DNA from: Ectothiorhodospira mobilis
GTDB taxonomy: Bacteria > Pseudomonadota > Gammaproteobacteria > Ectothiorhodospirales > Ectothiorhodospiraceae
Assembly: GCF_016584115.1 (NCBI RefSeq)
Contig: NZ_NRSK01000014.1
Span: forward strand, 1-64,000
Direction of reading: 5' to 3'
Length of the DNA stretch: 64,000 bases
In this document: piece by piece, positions 1 through 8,069 of the stretch
Numbering within the stretch: the first letter of the stretch is position 1
How the letters are laid out: each line of letters opens with the position of its first letter
Notes under the pieces: model-generated
Told to the model about the DNA's origin: nothing
Database searches by the model: none
The model's input: only the letters and a program-made list of their open reading frames with translations
Program-made: the position numbers and the translations under genes

Positions 1-61
1 GGGCTGTGGTGTCCGTCATGGCACTCGCTGGGGGTTCCTTGTGGGCTGGGGGTGGGGCGGT

Positions 62-1138
62 TCAGTCACCCTGTCGCCGTCCCAGGGGGTCCTGGGGATC
101 CACCTCGTCGCGGAAGGGTCGCTTGCGGTCGATGTGGGTGGACTGGTAGACGTTGCCGATCCAGTTGTTGATCACCGCCTCGGCGGTGTCGTGCCAGGTG
201 TTGTCCAGCTGCTCGATGAGCAGTCCCTCGGGGAACTCCGGCGGGGTCTCCCCCCGGGCCAGGGCGCAGTTCAGCAACTCCCGGTATTCCTCCAGGATGG
301 CCTCGCCCTTGAGGGTGAAGTAGTTCTGCACGATGGGCGGGTAGTCCGGGCGGCCGCCCTCGGCGTAGCGGCGCACCTCCCGCTTGTACTCCTTGAGCAG
401 GCTGATGATGTCGTACTCCGGGTGCCCCTGGAAGAAGACGATGCGGAACTGGTCCTCGCTCACCGCCAGGTGCACCCCGGCCTCCTCGCTTTCCGCCAGC
501 ACCTTCAGTCCGGCGGCCTCGAACTGCTCCCGGGAGATCTCGTTGAAGCGGGAATGGGGCACGTCGAATCGGGTGTTCACCCCGGCCACCAGGGGGTGGG
601 CGCGGTCCACCACCCGGTGGGGATAGACCCCCCAGCGCTTGAAGCCCAGGGGGCGGCGGGCCTGGCCGTAGCGGAACTGCATCACCGCGTGGGTGGCCAG
701 GCAGGAGCACAGGGTGGAGGTGACGTTCTCGTAGGCCCAGTCGATCACCTCGATCAGGGGCTCCCAGAAGGGTTCCAGGGACAGGTCCACCTGGGTGACG
801 TTGGCGCCGGTGATGATCAGGGCGTCCAGGCCCTCTTCCTGGATCTTCTCCCAGGGCTCGTAGTAGCGCTGGATGTGTTCCCGCCCCTTGGGGCCCCGCT
901 CCAGGGCGTCCAGGGTGAAGGGGTGGAGGTAGAACTGGGCGATCTGGTTGCTCTCGCCCACCAGGCGGAAGAACTGACGCTCGGTGGCCGCCAGGGCGGC
1001 ATCCGGCATCATGTTCAGCAGGCCGATGTGCATGGCGCGGATGTCCTGACGCAGGGCGTAGTCCCCCGTGAGGACGGTCTGGCCCTCCTGCTTCAGGCGC
1101 TGGAAGGTGGGCAGCGGGGTGTGGGCGACAAGGGGCAT
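62..1138 (-). CDS. metA: Homoserine O-acyltransferase, MetA family
   Basis: Cytoplasmic enzyme that acylates the hydroxyl of L-homoserine, the first committed step of methionine synthesis. The 358-residue protein has the MetA layout: the VTSTLCSCLATH segment carries the expected nucleophile Cys146, and FFQGHPEYD supplies His239 and Glu241 of the catalytic set. Length is slightly above the usual 300-310 because of extra N- and C-terminal residues. In studied MetA proteins the residue after the TGAP(L/V) motif separates succinyl-CoA users (Gly) from acetyl-CoA users (Glu). Here the motif reads TGANVT, with Thr115 at that place, so acyl donor cannot be assigned. The gene lies 33 bases after a P-loop NTPase gene on the same strand, so the two are probably cotranscribed. 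A MetY homologue that uses O-acetylhomoserine is encoded at 19324-20598. Confidence 0.93.
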   Translation of the reverse strand: MPLVAHTPLPTFQRLKQEGQTVLTGDYALRQDIRAMHIGLLNMMPDAALAATERQFFRLVGESNQIAQFYLHPFTLDALERGPKGREHIQRYYEPWEKIQEEGLDALIITGANVTQVDLSLEPFWEPLIEVIDWAYENVTSTLCSCLATHAVMQFRYGQARRPLGFKRWGVYPHRVVDRAHPLVAGVNTRFDVPHSRFNEISREQFEAAGLKVLAESEEAGVHLAVSEDQFRIVFFQGHPEYDIISLLKEYKREVRRYAEGGRPDYPPIVQNYFTLKGEAILEEYRELLNCALARGETPPEFPEGLLIEQLDNTWHDTAEAVINNWIGNVYQSTHIDRKRPFRDEVDPQDPLGRRQGD

Positions 1139-1171
1139 GGCGTGGGTCCGGTCTGGGTTCGGGGCGGCCGC

Positions 1172-2020
1172 TCAGTCCGGCCGGCGTTCCAGGGCCAGCT
1201 CGATCAGCTGGTTGAACTGGGCCTCGTTGTGCACCCGGGCCAGTTCATCGGTGGTGATGGTATAGCCGTACTGCTCCGCCAGGCGCTCATAGCGGGGCAG
1301 GCGGTCGCGGAACAGGCGCGGGAACATCCAGCGCACGAAGGCATCCGGGTCGATCTGGGCCACGTAGTCCAGGTGGTTCTCCCGGAGGTAGATGGTCAGC
1401 TCCTGGTCCAGGAAGTCCTCCCGGTAGAACAGGGGTTTGGGGCTTTCCTCGGCCCGCTGCATCAACTGCTGCTCGTCCCGTTCCGTGGCCTTGATGTAGA
1501 TGATCAGGGAATGCTCCGCCAGCAGTTCCATGACCCCGGGGTCTTCCAGTTCGCAGACGCTGCCGCCGGCATCGTTGACCACATGGTCGTAGCCATAGAT
1601 CTCGTGGGCCTTGCGGATGAACTCGGGCACATCGCGCATGGCCGCCACCTCGGCATCGTGGTGCAGGCGCTGGCGGCGCTTGAATTCCTTCAGGGAGAGG
1701 CCGCCCTTTTCCGGATTGCCCAGCTTGCCCAGGAAGCTGGACACCGGCTGCAGGTTGTCCACCGAGAGATTGTTCACGATGCTGATGGAATCCGACCGCA
1801 GCAGCTCGCGCAGGAATTCGATATGCATCACCTGGCGCTTGATGTTGTCCAGGATGGGCTCGTCCAGGTAACGGCTGCCGATGCGGTAGTCGCCGGAGAA
1901 GTGGAACCAGTGGGCACGGCGCAGCAGATGGGCGAGCCGCGTCTTGCCCACACCGGACATCCCCAGCAGGGTGATGCACTTGTTTCTCCACAGCCGGTAT
2001 TCGGAAGGGGTGAGTTTCAC
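1172..2020 (-). CDS. P-loop NTPase of unknown substrate, upstream of metA
   Basis: Conserved-looking 282-residue soluble protein. A clear Walker A motif GMSGVGKT (residues 20-27) sits near the N terminus, as in small nucleotide or small-molecule kinases. A later segment VNDAGGSVCELED and a charged helical C-terminal half follow. I do not recognise a specific family and no substrate can be read from the sequence. The apparent start is GTG at 2020 with no strong ribosome binding site. No other in-frame start precedes the P-loop at a good distance. The gene ends 33 bases before metA, which suggests an operon. It is divergent from the uup-like gene, and their shared spacer is about 120 bases. Confidence 0.75.
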   Translation of the reverse strand: MKLTPSEYRLWRNKCITLLGMSGVGKTRLAHLLRRAHWFHFSGDYRIGSRYLDEPILDNIKRQVMHIEFLRELLRSDSISIVNNLSVDNLQPVSSFLGKLGNPEKGGLSLKEFKRRQRLHHDAEVAAMRDVPEFIRKAHEIYGYDHVVNDAGGSVCELEDPGVMELLAEHSLIIYIKATERDEQQLMQRAEESPKPLFYREDFLDQELTIYLRENHLDYVAQIDPDAFVRWMFPRLFRDRLPRYERLAEQYGYTITTDELARVHNEAQFNQLIELALERRPD

Positions 2021-2102
2021 GGGGTGGTGTCCGTCGAAATGGGAGATGCGGGCATTTTAACAGGTTGTCCGGATCCCTCCGCGAGGTCCGGGCCGGCCTC
2101 GG

Positions 2103-2112
2103 GTTACAATGA
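2103..2112 (+). promoter_or_regulatory. Possible -10 element for the uup-like gene
   Basis: TACAAT at 2105-2110 is a good sigma-70 -10 hexamer in the short divergent spacer, about 30 bases before the chosen uup ATG at 2142. No convincing -35 hexamer is seen at 16-18 bases upstream, so this is weak evidence on its own. Confidence 0.35.
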
Positions 2113-2141
2113 CTGCCTTTTTCATCATCCCGGATTCCGTT

Positions 2142-4067
2142 ATGCCGTCACTGGTTTTGCGCAATATCCAGCTCAGCCACGGTCACCCGCCCCTGCTGGA
2201 CGGGGTGGATCTGAGCATCGAGCCGGGGGAGCGGGTCTGCCTGGTGGGGCGCAACGGCGCCGGCAAGTCCACCCTGATGCAGGTGATCAGCGGCGAGATC
2301 GCCCCCGACGACGGCCAGATCGAACGCGGTGACGGCCTGCGGGTGGCCCGGCTGGAACAGGCCGTGCCCGGGGGGCTGGAGGGCAGCGTCTTCGACGTGG
2401 TGGCCGATGGCCTGGGGGCCCTGGGGGCGCTGGTGCGGCGCTACCACCAACTGGTGCGGGCCATGGAGCAGGGGGCCGATGAATCACAGCTCACCGCCCT
2501 GGAACGCTGCCAGAACGAACTGGAGGCCGCCGATGGCTGGAACCGGGAGCAGCGGGTGGAGATGGTGCTCTCCCGCCTGGGACTGGACCCGGACGCCCCC
2601 TTCCATGCCCTCTCCGGGGGGCTCAAGCGCCGCGTCCTGCTGGCCCGGGCCCTGGTGACGGAGCCGGATCTGCTGCTGCTGGACGAACCCACCAACCACC
2701 TGGACGTGGAGGCCATCGAATGGCTGGAATCCTTCCTGCTGGGGTTCGAGGGCAGCCTGCTGTTCATCACCCATGACCGGGCCTTCCTGCGCCGCCTGGC
2801 CACCCGCATCGTGGAACTGGACCGGGGGCGCCTCACCAGCTGGCCCGGGGACTACGACACCTATCTGCGGCGCAAGGCCGAGGCCCTGGAGGCGGAGGCG
2901 CGTCAGAACGAGCGCTTTGACAAGAAGCTGGCCCAGGAGGAGGCCTGGATCCGCCAGGGCATCAAGGCCCGCCGTACCCGCAACGAGGGCCGGGTGCGGG
3001 CCCTGAAGGCCCTGCGCGCCGAGCGTGCCGAGCGCCGTGAGCGTCAGGGCAGCGCCCGGCTCACCCTGCAGTCCGCCGGGGATACCGGGCGCATGGTGGT
3101 GGAGGCGGAGGGGGTATCCTTCGGCTTCGGCGGCGAGCCGGTGATCCGGGACTTCTCCACCCTCATCCTGCGGGGGGACAAGGTGGGTATCGTGGGTCCC
3201 AACGGTGTGGGCAAGACCACCCTGCTGCGGCTGCTGCTGGGGGAACTGGAGCCCGACGCCGGCCGCATCCGCCGCGGCACCCGCCTGGAGGTGGCCTACT
3301 TCGATCAGCACCGCGCCGCCCTGGACGAGGAGGCCAGCGTCGTGGACAACGTGGGGGAGGGGCGCGACCGCATCGACGTGGGCGGGGAGAGCCGTCATGT
3401 GCTCTCCTACCTGCAGGATTTCCTGTTCGAGCCCGCCCGGGCCCGGCAGCCGGTGAAGGCCCTCTCCGGCGGCGAGCGTAACCGCCTGCTCCTGGCCCGG
3501 CTCTTCATCCGTCCCGCCAATGTCCTGGTGCTGGACGAACCCACCAACGATCTGGATGCCGAGACCCTGGAGATGCTGGAGGCCCGGGTGGTGGAGTTCC
3601 CGGAGACGGTGCTGGTGGTGAGCCACGACCGGACCTTTCTCGACAACGTGGCCACCAGCGTCCTGGCCTGGGCCGGCGACGGGCGCTTTGAGGAATCCGT
3701 GGGGGGGTACAGCGACTGGGTGCGTCAGCGGGCCCGCAGCACCGGCAAGGCCCCGTCGACCCCCGGGGGGACCGCTGGCGCCCCCCCCACGAAGGAGGAC
3801 AAGCAGGGGGTACCCGGCCCGCAGGCCCCCCGGCGCCCGGCCCAGAAGCTCAGCTACAAGGACCAGCGGGAGCTGGAGGCCCTGCCGGGGCGCATCGAGG
3901 CCCTGGAGACGGAACTGGCCGCCCTGCAGCAGACCCTGGGGGACCCGGCCTTCTACCAGCGTCCCCGGGAGGAGATCGCCGCCACCCAGGCGGCCATGGA
4001 GGAGAAGGAGCGGGCCCTGGCCGAGGCCTACGCCCGCTGGGAGGCCCTGGAGGGGGGCGGCGGCTGA
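2142..4067 (+). CDS. uup: ABC-F family ATPase, Uup type
   Basis: Cytoplasmic ABC-F protein with two nucleotide-binding domains and no membrane domain. The first domain has GRNGAGKS (about residues 36-43), LSGG and LLLLDEPTNHLD. The second has GPNGVGKT (about residue 352), LSGGERNRLLLARL and VLVLDEPTNDLD. Between them lies the charged linker seen in ABC-F proteins. After a Pro/Gly-rich stretch the last 90 residues form a coiled coil, the Uup-type C-terminal DNA-binding region, which favours Uup over EttA or YheS. Uup family members act on ribosomes and branched DNA. The start is placed at ATG 2142 (MPSLVLRNIQ), where homology begins, rather than the in-frame ATG at 2109. The protein is 641 residues. 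Confidence 0.9.
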   Translation: MPSLVLRNIQLSHGHPPLLDGVDLSIEPGERVCLVGRNGAGKSTLMQVISGEIAPDDGQIERGDGLRVARLEQAVPGGLEGSVFDVVADGLGALGALVRRYHQLVRAMEQGADESQLTALERCQNELEAADGWNREQRVEMVLSRLGLDPDAPFHALSGGLKRRVLLARALVTEPDLLLLDEPTNHLDVEAIEWLESFLLGFEGSLLFITHDRAFLRRLATRIVELDRGRLTSWPGDYDTYLRRKAEALEAEARQNERFDKKLAQEEAWIRQGIKARRTRNEGRVRALKALRAERAERRERQGSARLTLQSAGDTGRMVVEAEGVSFGFGGEPVIRDFSTLILRGDKVGIVGPNGVGKTTLLRLLLGELEPDAGRIRRGTRLEVAYFDQHRAALDEEASVVDNVGEGRDRIDVGGESRHVLSYLQDFLFEPARARQPVKALSGGERNRLLLARLFIRPANVLVLDEPTNDLDAETLEMLEARVVEFPETVLVVSHDRTFLDNVATSVLAWAGDGRFEESVGGYSDWVRQRARSTGKAPSTPGGTAGAPPTKEDKQGVPGPQAPRRPAQKLSYKDQRELEALPGRIEALETELAALQQTLGDPAFYQRPREEIAATQAAMEEKERALAEAYARWEALEGGGG

Positions 4068-4092
4068 ATCGGCGCCTCTCGCCCCTGAGCCC

Positions 4093-4635
4093 TCAGGCCG
4101 CATCCTCCGGCAGATCCGCCTCCGGGGCGTAGACCAGGGTCTGGCCGCAGCGGCGGCAGTAATAGATCCGCTCCCCCGACTGGGCGGAGCGGTGCCGCCG
4201 GGCCCCCAGGGCGTACACCTGACAGCCACAGCGGTAGGCGTAGCGCCGTGTGCGGCGCACCGGCACCCCCCTGAGGTCGGAGTCGTGGGTCACCCGCGGC
4301 TCGAATCCCAGCCATTGCATCACCTCCCGCCATTCCGGCCCATGGGGACGGCGCCGGTCCCGCCCCAGGCCGAAACGCCGGTAGACGATGCTGTGGGCCA
4401 CCTCATGGGCCACCGTGTCGGGGAATTGCCGCCCCCAGTCCATGGCGAAGAGATGGGCATTGAAGCGCAGGGCCTCCTCCCCGCGCAGCACCCGCCACTG
4501 TCCGGCGGCCCGGCCGCGCAGATCGAAGCGCACCGCCGGCGGGGCCGGGTCCACCCCGTAATGGGGTCCCGCCCTGCGGTAGAACGCCTGCACGGCATCG
4601 CGGATGGCCTGCTGTTGCGCGTCGTCGAGGGGCAT
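4093..4635 (-). CDS. SprT-like zinc metalloprotease domain protein
   Basis: A 180-residue soluble protein with the gluzincin active-site helix HEVAHSIVYRRFG, giving two zinc-ligand histidines and the catalytic glutamate. It has a C-terminal zinc-ribbon-like region with CGC and YYCRRCG cysteine pairs. This is the SprT/Spartan architecture. Bacterial SprT is poorly characterised, while eukaryotic Spartan cleaves DNA-protein crosslinks. The start at 4635 (MPLDDAQQQ) is preferred; an in-frame ATG at 4728 would add 31 residues with no family similarity. It is convergent with the uup-like gene, 25 bases away. Confidence 0.85.
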   Translation of the reverse strand: MPLDDAQQQAIRDAVQAFYRRAGPHYGVDPAPPAVRFDLRGRAAGQWRVLRGEEALRFNAHLFAMDWGRQFPDTVAHEVAHSIVYRRFGLGRDRRRPHGPEWREVMQWLGFEPRVTHDSDLRGVPVRRTRRYAYRCGCQVYALGARRHRSAQSGERIYYCRRCGQTLVYAPEADLPEDAA

Positions 4636-5134
4636 CGGTATGTGTTGGCGGGATGTCTTGCGGAATCGGGAGCGGTGATTCTGAACGCCCGTCCCGGGAG
4701 ACGCAATGCAGGGCCCGGTGACGGACAAGGGGTCGAAGGACTTTGCGCCATCCCTTTTTCATACGCATGCCCCGATGGGCACCCCGCTTCAGGGGGTTTC
4801 GTTTTCACTGCAAAGCGATGGGCCAAAAGGGGGGCGCATCCGTTTCTTTATCGTTCATGTATGATCCCGGTGCCTCTTATCCATGTCTTTCCTCGTGCCG
4901 ACTTTGACATTGCATGATTTCTCGCCAAAAATAAAAAAGGATAGTGTTTTTTGGCTGCAGGACATATGCATTGCAATGCGAACCGTCGTCTCTGGCCGAT
5001 GCGGGTGATTCTCCCTGCAGAGGGCATGCGGGACACGATATCGGTATCGCTGGATGAAATGCATGTCCGGGGGAGACCTTCCGGTCTCCGTTCTGCGTCT
5101 TTCACGAAGGATCCATGGGGAGCATAGACAGACG
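4636..5134. other. Gene-free AT-richer spacer with inverted repeats
   Basis: This 499-base spacer between the divergent SprT-like gene and the coiled-coil/winged-helix gene has no convincing coding region. It is clearly richer in A and T than its surroundings. It holds an 8-bp inverted repeat (GCCAAAAA at 4924-4931 and TTTTTGGC at 4948-4955), a perfect 12-bp palindrome GCATTGCAATGC at 4968-4979, and a perfect hairpin with 7-bp arms at 5072-5089. The palindrome is the most operator-like of these. Confidence 0.6.
5072..5089 (+). promoter_or_regulatory. Perfect hairpin in the leader of the 5135 gene
   Basis: GGAGACC, a TTCC loop and GGTCTCC form a 7-bp stem ending 45 bases before the ATG at 5135. 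There is no T-run after it, so it is more likely a leader structure than a terminator. Its function is unknown. Confidence 0.4.
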
Positions 5135-5557
5135 ATGAACCAGGTACTGGAGAATCTTTCGGCACAGGAGCTCTACGAACTGGCCCGCCGCCGCGAGGAG
5201 GAGGAACGCGAAAAGATTGAGCAGGAGCGGCGGGAGAAGTTGGAGGAACTCATGGCCCAGCGCCGCGAGATGGTGGCCCGGCACAAGGCCGAGCTGGCGG
5301 CCCTGGACAAGGAGATCAAGCGTCTGGGGGGCGGCCGCAAGCGAGCCGCCACGCGCCGGAGCAATGGCAGCAGCGCCAACCTCAGCCGCAAGGTGGTGGA
5401 TCTGCTGCAGGAGAAGGGGGAGATGAACACCCGGCAGATCAAGGCGGAGCTGGAGTCCCGCGGGCTGGAAACCCGCAACATCAGCCAGACCCTCTCCTAT
5501 CTCAAGCGCCAGGGCCGCCTGCAGAACCGGGGCCGCGGGGTCTACGGGCCGCTGTGA
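5135..5557 (+). CDS. Coiled-coil plus winged-helix protein, putative DNA binding
   Basis: Unrecognised 140-residue protein. The first ~65 residues are highly charged and heptad-like (many Glu, Arg and Lys, for example RRREEEEREKIEQERREK), predicting a coiled coil. A basic linker RKRAATRR follows. The last ~60 residues (SRKVVDLLQEKGEMNTRQIK, then NISQTLSYLKRQGRLQNRG) look like a winged helix-turn-helix domain. The shape is like oligomerising DNA-binding proteins, with self-association at the N terminus and DNA contact at the C terminus. The start at 5135 is chosen because similarity to a normal N terminus begins there; the in-frame ATG at 5054 lies inside the structured leader. It could be a nucleoid-associated or local regulator, but no direct evidence supports either. 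Confidence 0.7.
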   Translation: MNQVLENLSAQELYELARRREEEEREKIEQERREKLEELMAQRREMVARHKAELAALDKEIKRLGGGRKRAATRRSNGSSANLSRKVVDLLQEKGEMNTRQIKAELESRGLETRNISQTLSYLKRQGRLQNRGRGVYGPL

Positions 5558-5662
5558 CCCCCTTTGGCAGCGGCAGGGCGGCGGTTGCCGGGAAAAATTC
5601 CCCCTTCCGGCTAATGCGATGAAAAGAAAGGAAAAACGATGCCCTGGAAGGGTTTTCCCGGG

Positions 5663-5678
5663 GGCTGCGGATGCAGCC
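5663..5678 (+). promoter_or_regulatory. Hairpin between the 5135 gene and csp
   Basis: GGCTGC, a GGAT loop and GCAGCC form a perfect 6-bp GC stem 106 bases after the upstream stop codon. No T-run follows, so it is at best a weak transcription end or part of a longer leader for the cold-shock gene. Confidence 0.3.
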
Positions 5679-5820
5679 GTCCCGCTTCCGCTATGGCATG
5701 ACGGACCCGAAGCGGCTAGACTGCGTCGCGTGTAGCGGAATGAGTTGTGCGTTCTACGTCGGCACAGGCACGCTGCATGGAGCTGTATTCATCTGAAAGA
5801 GAAGATTGAGGTTAGGATTC

Positions 5821-6027
5821 ATGTCTACCGGTACTGTGAAGTGGTTCAATGAGACGAAGGGCTTCGGGTTTATCGCCCCTGCGGATGGCGGTGCCGACGT
5901 GTTCGTGCATTACTCGGCGATCCAGGCCGACGGTTTCAAGACCCTGGCCGAGGGCCAGCGGGTGAACTACGAAGTGCAGCAGGGCCCCAAGGGCCTGCAG
6001 GCGGTCAATGTCACGGTGGAAGGCTGA
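5821..6027 (+). CDS. Cold-shock domain protein (CspA family)
   Basis: A 68-residue single cold-shock domain that binds single-stranded RNA or DNA and melts secondary structure. Both nucleic-acid-binding motifs are present: KGFGFIAP (RNP1) and VFVHYSAI (RNP2). Length is normal for the family. The start is ATG 5821, preceded by GAGG at 5809-5812; the upstream in-frame ATG at 5806 lies within the ribosome binding region. The gap to the previous gene is 263 bases, room for the long structured leader typical of csp genes, but I cannot show a thermosensor. A strong bidirectional terminator follows. Confidence 0.94.
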   Translation: MSTGTVKWFNETKGFGFIAPADGGADVFVHYSAIQADGFKTLAEGQRVNYEVQQGPKGLQAVNVTVEG

Positions 6028-6072
6028 TCACGGTCTTCGCCGCAACCGCAAGGGATTGAAAGCAAGGGAATG

Positions 6073-6108
6073 AAAAAAGGGCCCCGCCGCAAGGCGGGGC
6101 CCTTTTTT
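6073..6108. terminator. Bidirectional rho-independent terminator
   Basis: A run of six A, a 10-bp GC-rich stem (GGGCCCCGCC at 6079-6088, loop GCAA, partner 6093-6102) and a run of six T. The A-run serves as the T-run on the other strand, so the element can stop both the cold-shock gene and the convergent FKBP gene. Confidence 0.93.
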
Positions 6109-6164
6109 ATTGGGGATGGAATGGAGGACCGTTGCGGCGTCTGCCGCGCGGGTTGTGTCGGTGA

Positions 6165-6641
6165 TCAGCCTTCGTCCGCGTGTACGTGGCCGTGGGACAC
6201 CTCTTCCTCGCTGGCCTCACGAATGCCCCGCACCTTCACATCGAAGTTCAGCGGGGTGCCGGCCAGGGGATGGTTGGCGTCGATGACCACATCGTCCCCG
6301 TTGATGGCGGTGATGGTCACGATCTGGGCGCCACCGTTCTCGGTGCCCGCCTGGAACTGCATGCCCACCGCCAGCTCGTCCACGCCCTGGAACTGGTCGC
6401 GGTGGAGGGTATGGATCATCTCCTCATCGCGTTCGCCGTAGGCATCGGCCGGCTCCACCCGCACCTGCACCTGCTCGCCTTCCTCTTTCCCTTCCAGGGC
6501 CTGTTCCAGGCCCGGGATGATGTTGCCCGCCCCGTGGAGATAGTCCAGGGGGCCCCGTTCGGAGGAATCATCGATCACCCGGCCTTCGTCATCGGTGAGC
6601 TTGTAATCGATGCTCACCACCTTATTGCTGCCGATCTGCAT
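6165..6641 (-). CDS. FKBP-type peptidyl-prolyl isomerase, SlyD-like
   Basis: Cytoplasmic prolyl isomerase and chaperone of 158 residues. The FKBP domain (VSIDYKLTDDEGRVIDDSS near the N terminus, then LEQALEGKEEGEQ) is interrupted by the insert-in-flap domain typical of SlyD (about residues 70-125, ending NHPLAGTPLNFDV). The C-terminal tail is short, with HGHVH instead of the long His/Cys metal-binding tail of Escherichia coli SlyD, so metal delivery is less likely. It ends 57 bases from the shared terminator and is probably monocistronic. Confidence 0.9.
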   Translation of the reverse strand: MQIGSNKVVSIDYKLTDDEGRVIDDSSERGPLDYLHGAGNIIPGLEQALEGKEEGEQVQVRVEPADAYGERDEEMIHTLHRDQFQGVDELAVGMQFQAGTENGGAQIVTITAINGDDVVIDANHPLAGTPLNFDVKVRGIREASEEEVSHGHVHADEG

Positions 6642-6728
6642 GCGGCCGTGCCTCCAACTGCTCTTTTTGAATGAGCGGCCAGTCTAACCCGCATGGGGAC
6701 CGTAGTTCACCATCCGTTGGGTCGATTG

Positions 6729-7901
6729 CTACGATGCGGATCCGCTGCGGGGGGTGACCCTGAGGGCGCCCGAGGCCACCTCCAGGCGGGTCTCCCCCTG
6801 CAGCCAGGCGCGCAGGGCATCCCCCGCCAGCCGGGCCCGCCAGCCCCGCAGCAGCGGTGACTGGGCGTCCCCCGCCACCAGGGCCTCCAGGTCCCTGCGG
6901 GTGGCGATGGCCGCGGGGCTGATGTCGTTGATCAGGGCCTGATGGCGCAGCAGTCCCATGGCCACATCCACCAGGGTCTCCCGCTCCGGATCGAGACGGC
7001 CGCCCCGGGGCAGGGGGGCAGGGCAGGCCTCCTGTGGGCGCGCGGCTGTCCCGCGGATCAACCCCAGCAGGGTCTCCCCGTGGCGCTGCACCGTGGTCTC
7101 CGCCAGGCCGCGCACCTTCGCCAGGGTCTGGAGGTCCTGGGGCTGACGGCGCGCCAGGTCCAGCATCACCTCGTCCTGCAGCAGCCAGCGGCGGGGGCGG
7201 TCGCAGCGCATGGCCTCCTGCTCACGCCAGCGGGCCAGCTCCTGCACCACCGCCAGCTGACGGGGCCGGCGCAGGGTGTTGAGCCCCTTGACCCGCTGCC
7301 AGACCCCCTCCGGGTCCGGGCGGTAGGTGGCCGGGTCCTCCAGGCGGCGGAAGTCCTCCTCCAGCCAGGCCAGGCGCCCCTTGGCTTCCAGGGCCTGGCG
7401 CATACGCGGGTAGGCCCGGGCCAGGTAGCGGACGTCATCCGCGGCGTAGCGCAGCTGCTCCGGTTCCAGGGGGCGGCGGCTCCAGTCGGTGCGGGAGTGC
7501 CCCTTCTCCAGTTCCACCCCCAGCACCGCCTGGATCAGGCGGCCATAGCCGATCTGGTCCCCGTGCCCCAGCAGCGCCGCCGCCACCTGGGTATCGAAGA
7601 CGGGGGCGGGGACGCGGCCGTCCCGGTGGAAGAAGATCTCCAGGTCCTGGGCACCGGCGTGCAGCACCTTGAGGATCGCCGGGTCCTGGAGCAGGGCGGT
7701 CAGGGGGGAGAGGTCCTCCAGGGCCAGGGGATCGATGCAGGCCAGCGTCTCCTCCGTGGCCACCTGCACCAGACAGAGCCGGGGGTAGTAGGTCTTCTCC
7801 CGCAGGAATTCCGTGTCCAGGGCGATCCAGGGGGCCTGCTGCAGGCGGATGCAGAGATCCCGGAGGGCGTCTGCGTCGTCGATGAACCGGGGGGATTCCA
7901 T
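6729..7901 (-). CDS. rnd: Ribonuclease D
   Basis: A 3'-5' exoribonuclease that trims tRNA and other stable RNA 3' ends. The N-terminal DEDD exonuclease domain shows ALDTEF (Asp29, Glu31), the middle acidic FDTQVAAALLGHG segment and the YAADDVRYL motif. One or two HRDC-type helical domains follow (about residues 205-290 and beyond). The 390-residue length is normal. Two ATG codons lie close together; 7901 is chosen because GGAGGAG at 7908-7914 is six bases before it, while it abuts the ATG at 7907. The gene is divergent from the ChaN-like gene. Confidence 0.92.
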   Translation of the reverse strand: MESPRFIDDADALRDLCIRLQQAPWIALDTEFLREKTYYPRLCLVQVATEETLACIDPLALEDLSPLTALLQDPAILKVLHAGAQDLEIFFHRDGRVPAPVFDTQVAAALLGHGDQIGYGRLIQAVLGVELEKGHSRTDWSRRPLEPEQLRYAADDVRYLARAYPRMRQALEAKGRLAWLEEDFRRLEDPATYRPDPEGVWQRVKGLNTLRRPRQLAVVQELARWREQEAMRCDRPRRWLLQDEVMLDLARRQPQDLQTLAKVRGLAETTVQRHGETLLGLIRGTAARPQEACPAPLPRGGRLDPERETLVDVAMGLLRHQALINDISPAAIATRRDLEALVAGDAQSPLLRGWRARLAGDALRAWLQGETRLEVASGALRVTPRSGSAS

Positions 7902-7907
7902 GTTCAT

Positions 7908-7914
7908 CTCCTCC
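7908..7914 (-). promoter_or_regulatory. Ribosome binding site of rnd
   Basis: GGAGGAG on the minus strand. Its distance of six bases to the ATG at 7901 decides between two candidate start codons. Confidence 0.75.
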
Positions 7915-8069
7915 CGGCGGAGCCGACGCTGCCAGGGGGGGTCGGGGGGATAGGCTGTGTCATGAGGGCTCCGGCAGGTCCGGGTGGGTGTGGCCGGGCC
8001 GCTTGACCGTCCCGGCGGGCGGGCGACAGTATACCGTCCATCGCCCCCCGCACCAGCCCCGGAGGCCCC

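Noticed and set aside
41-2332. Long plus-strand open frame over metA and the P-loop gene
   Set aside because: It lies opposite two well-supported genes. Its Gly/Leu/Val/His/Gln-rich translation is typical of the antisense of GC-rich coding DNA.
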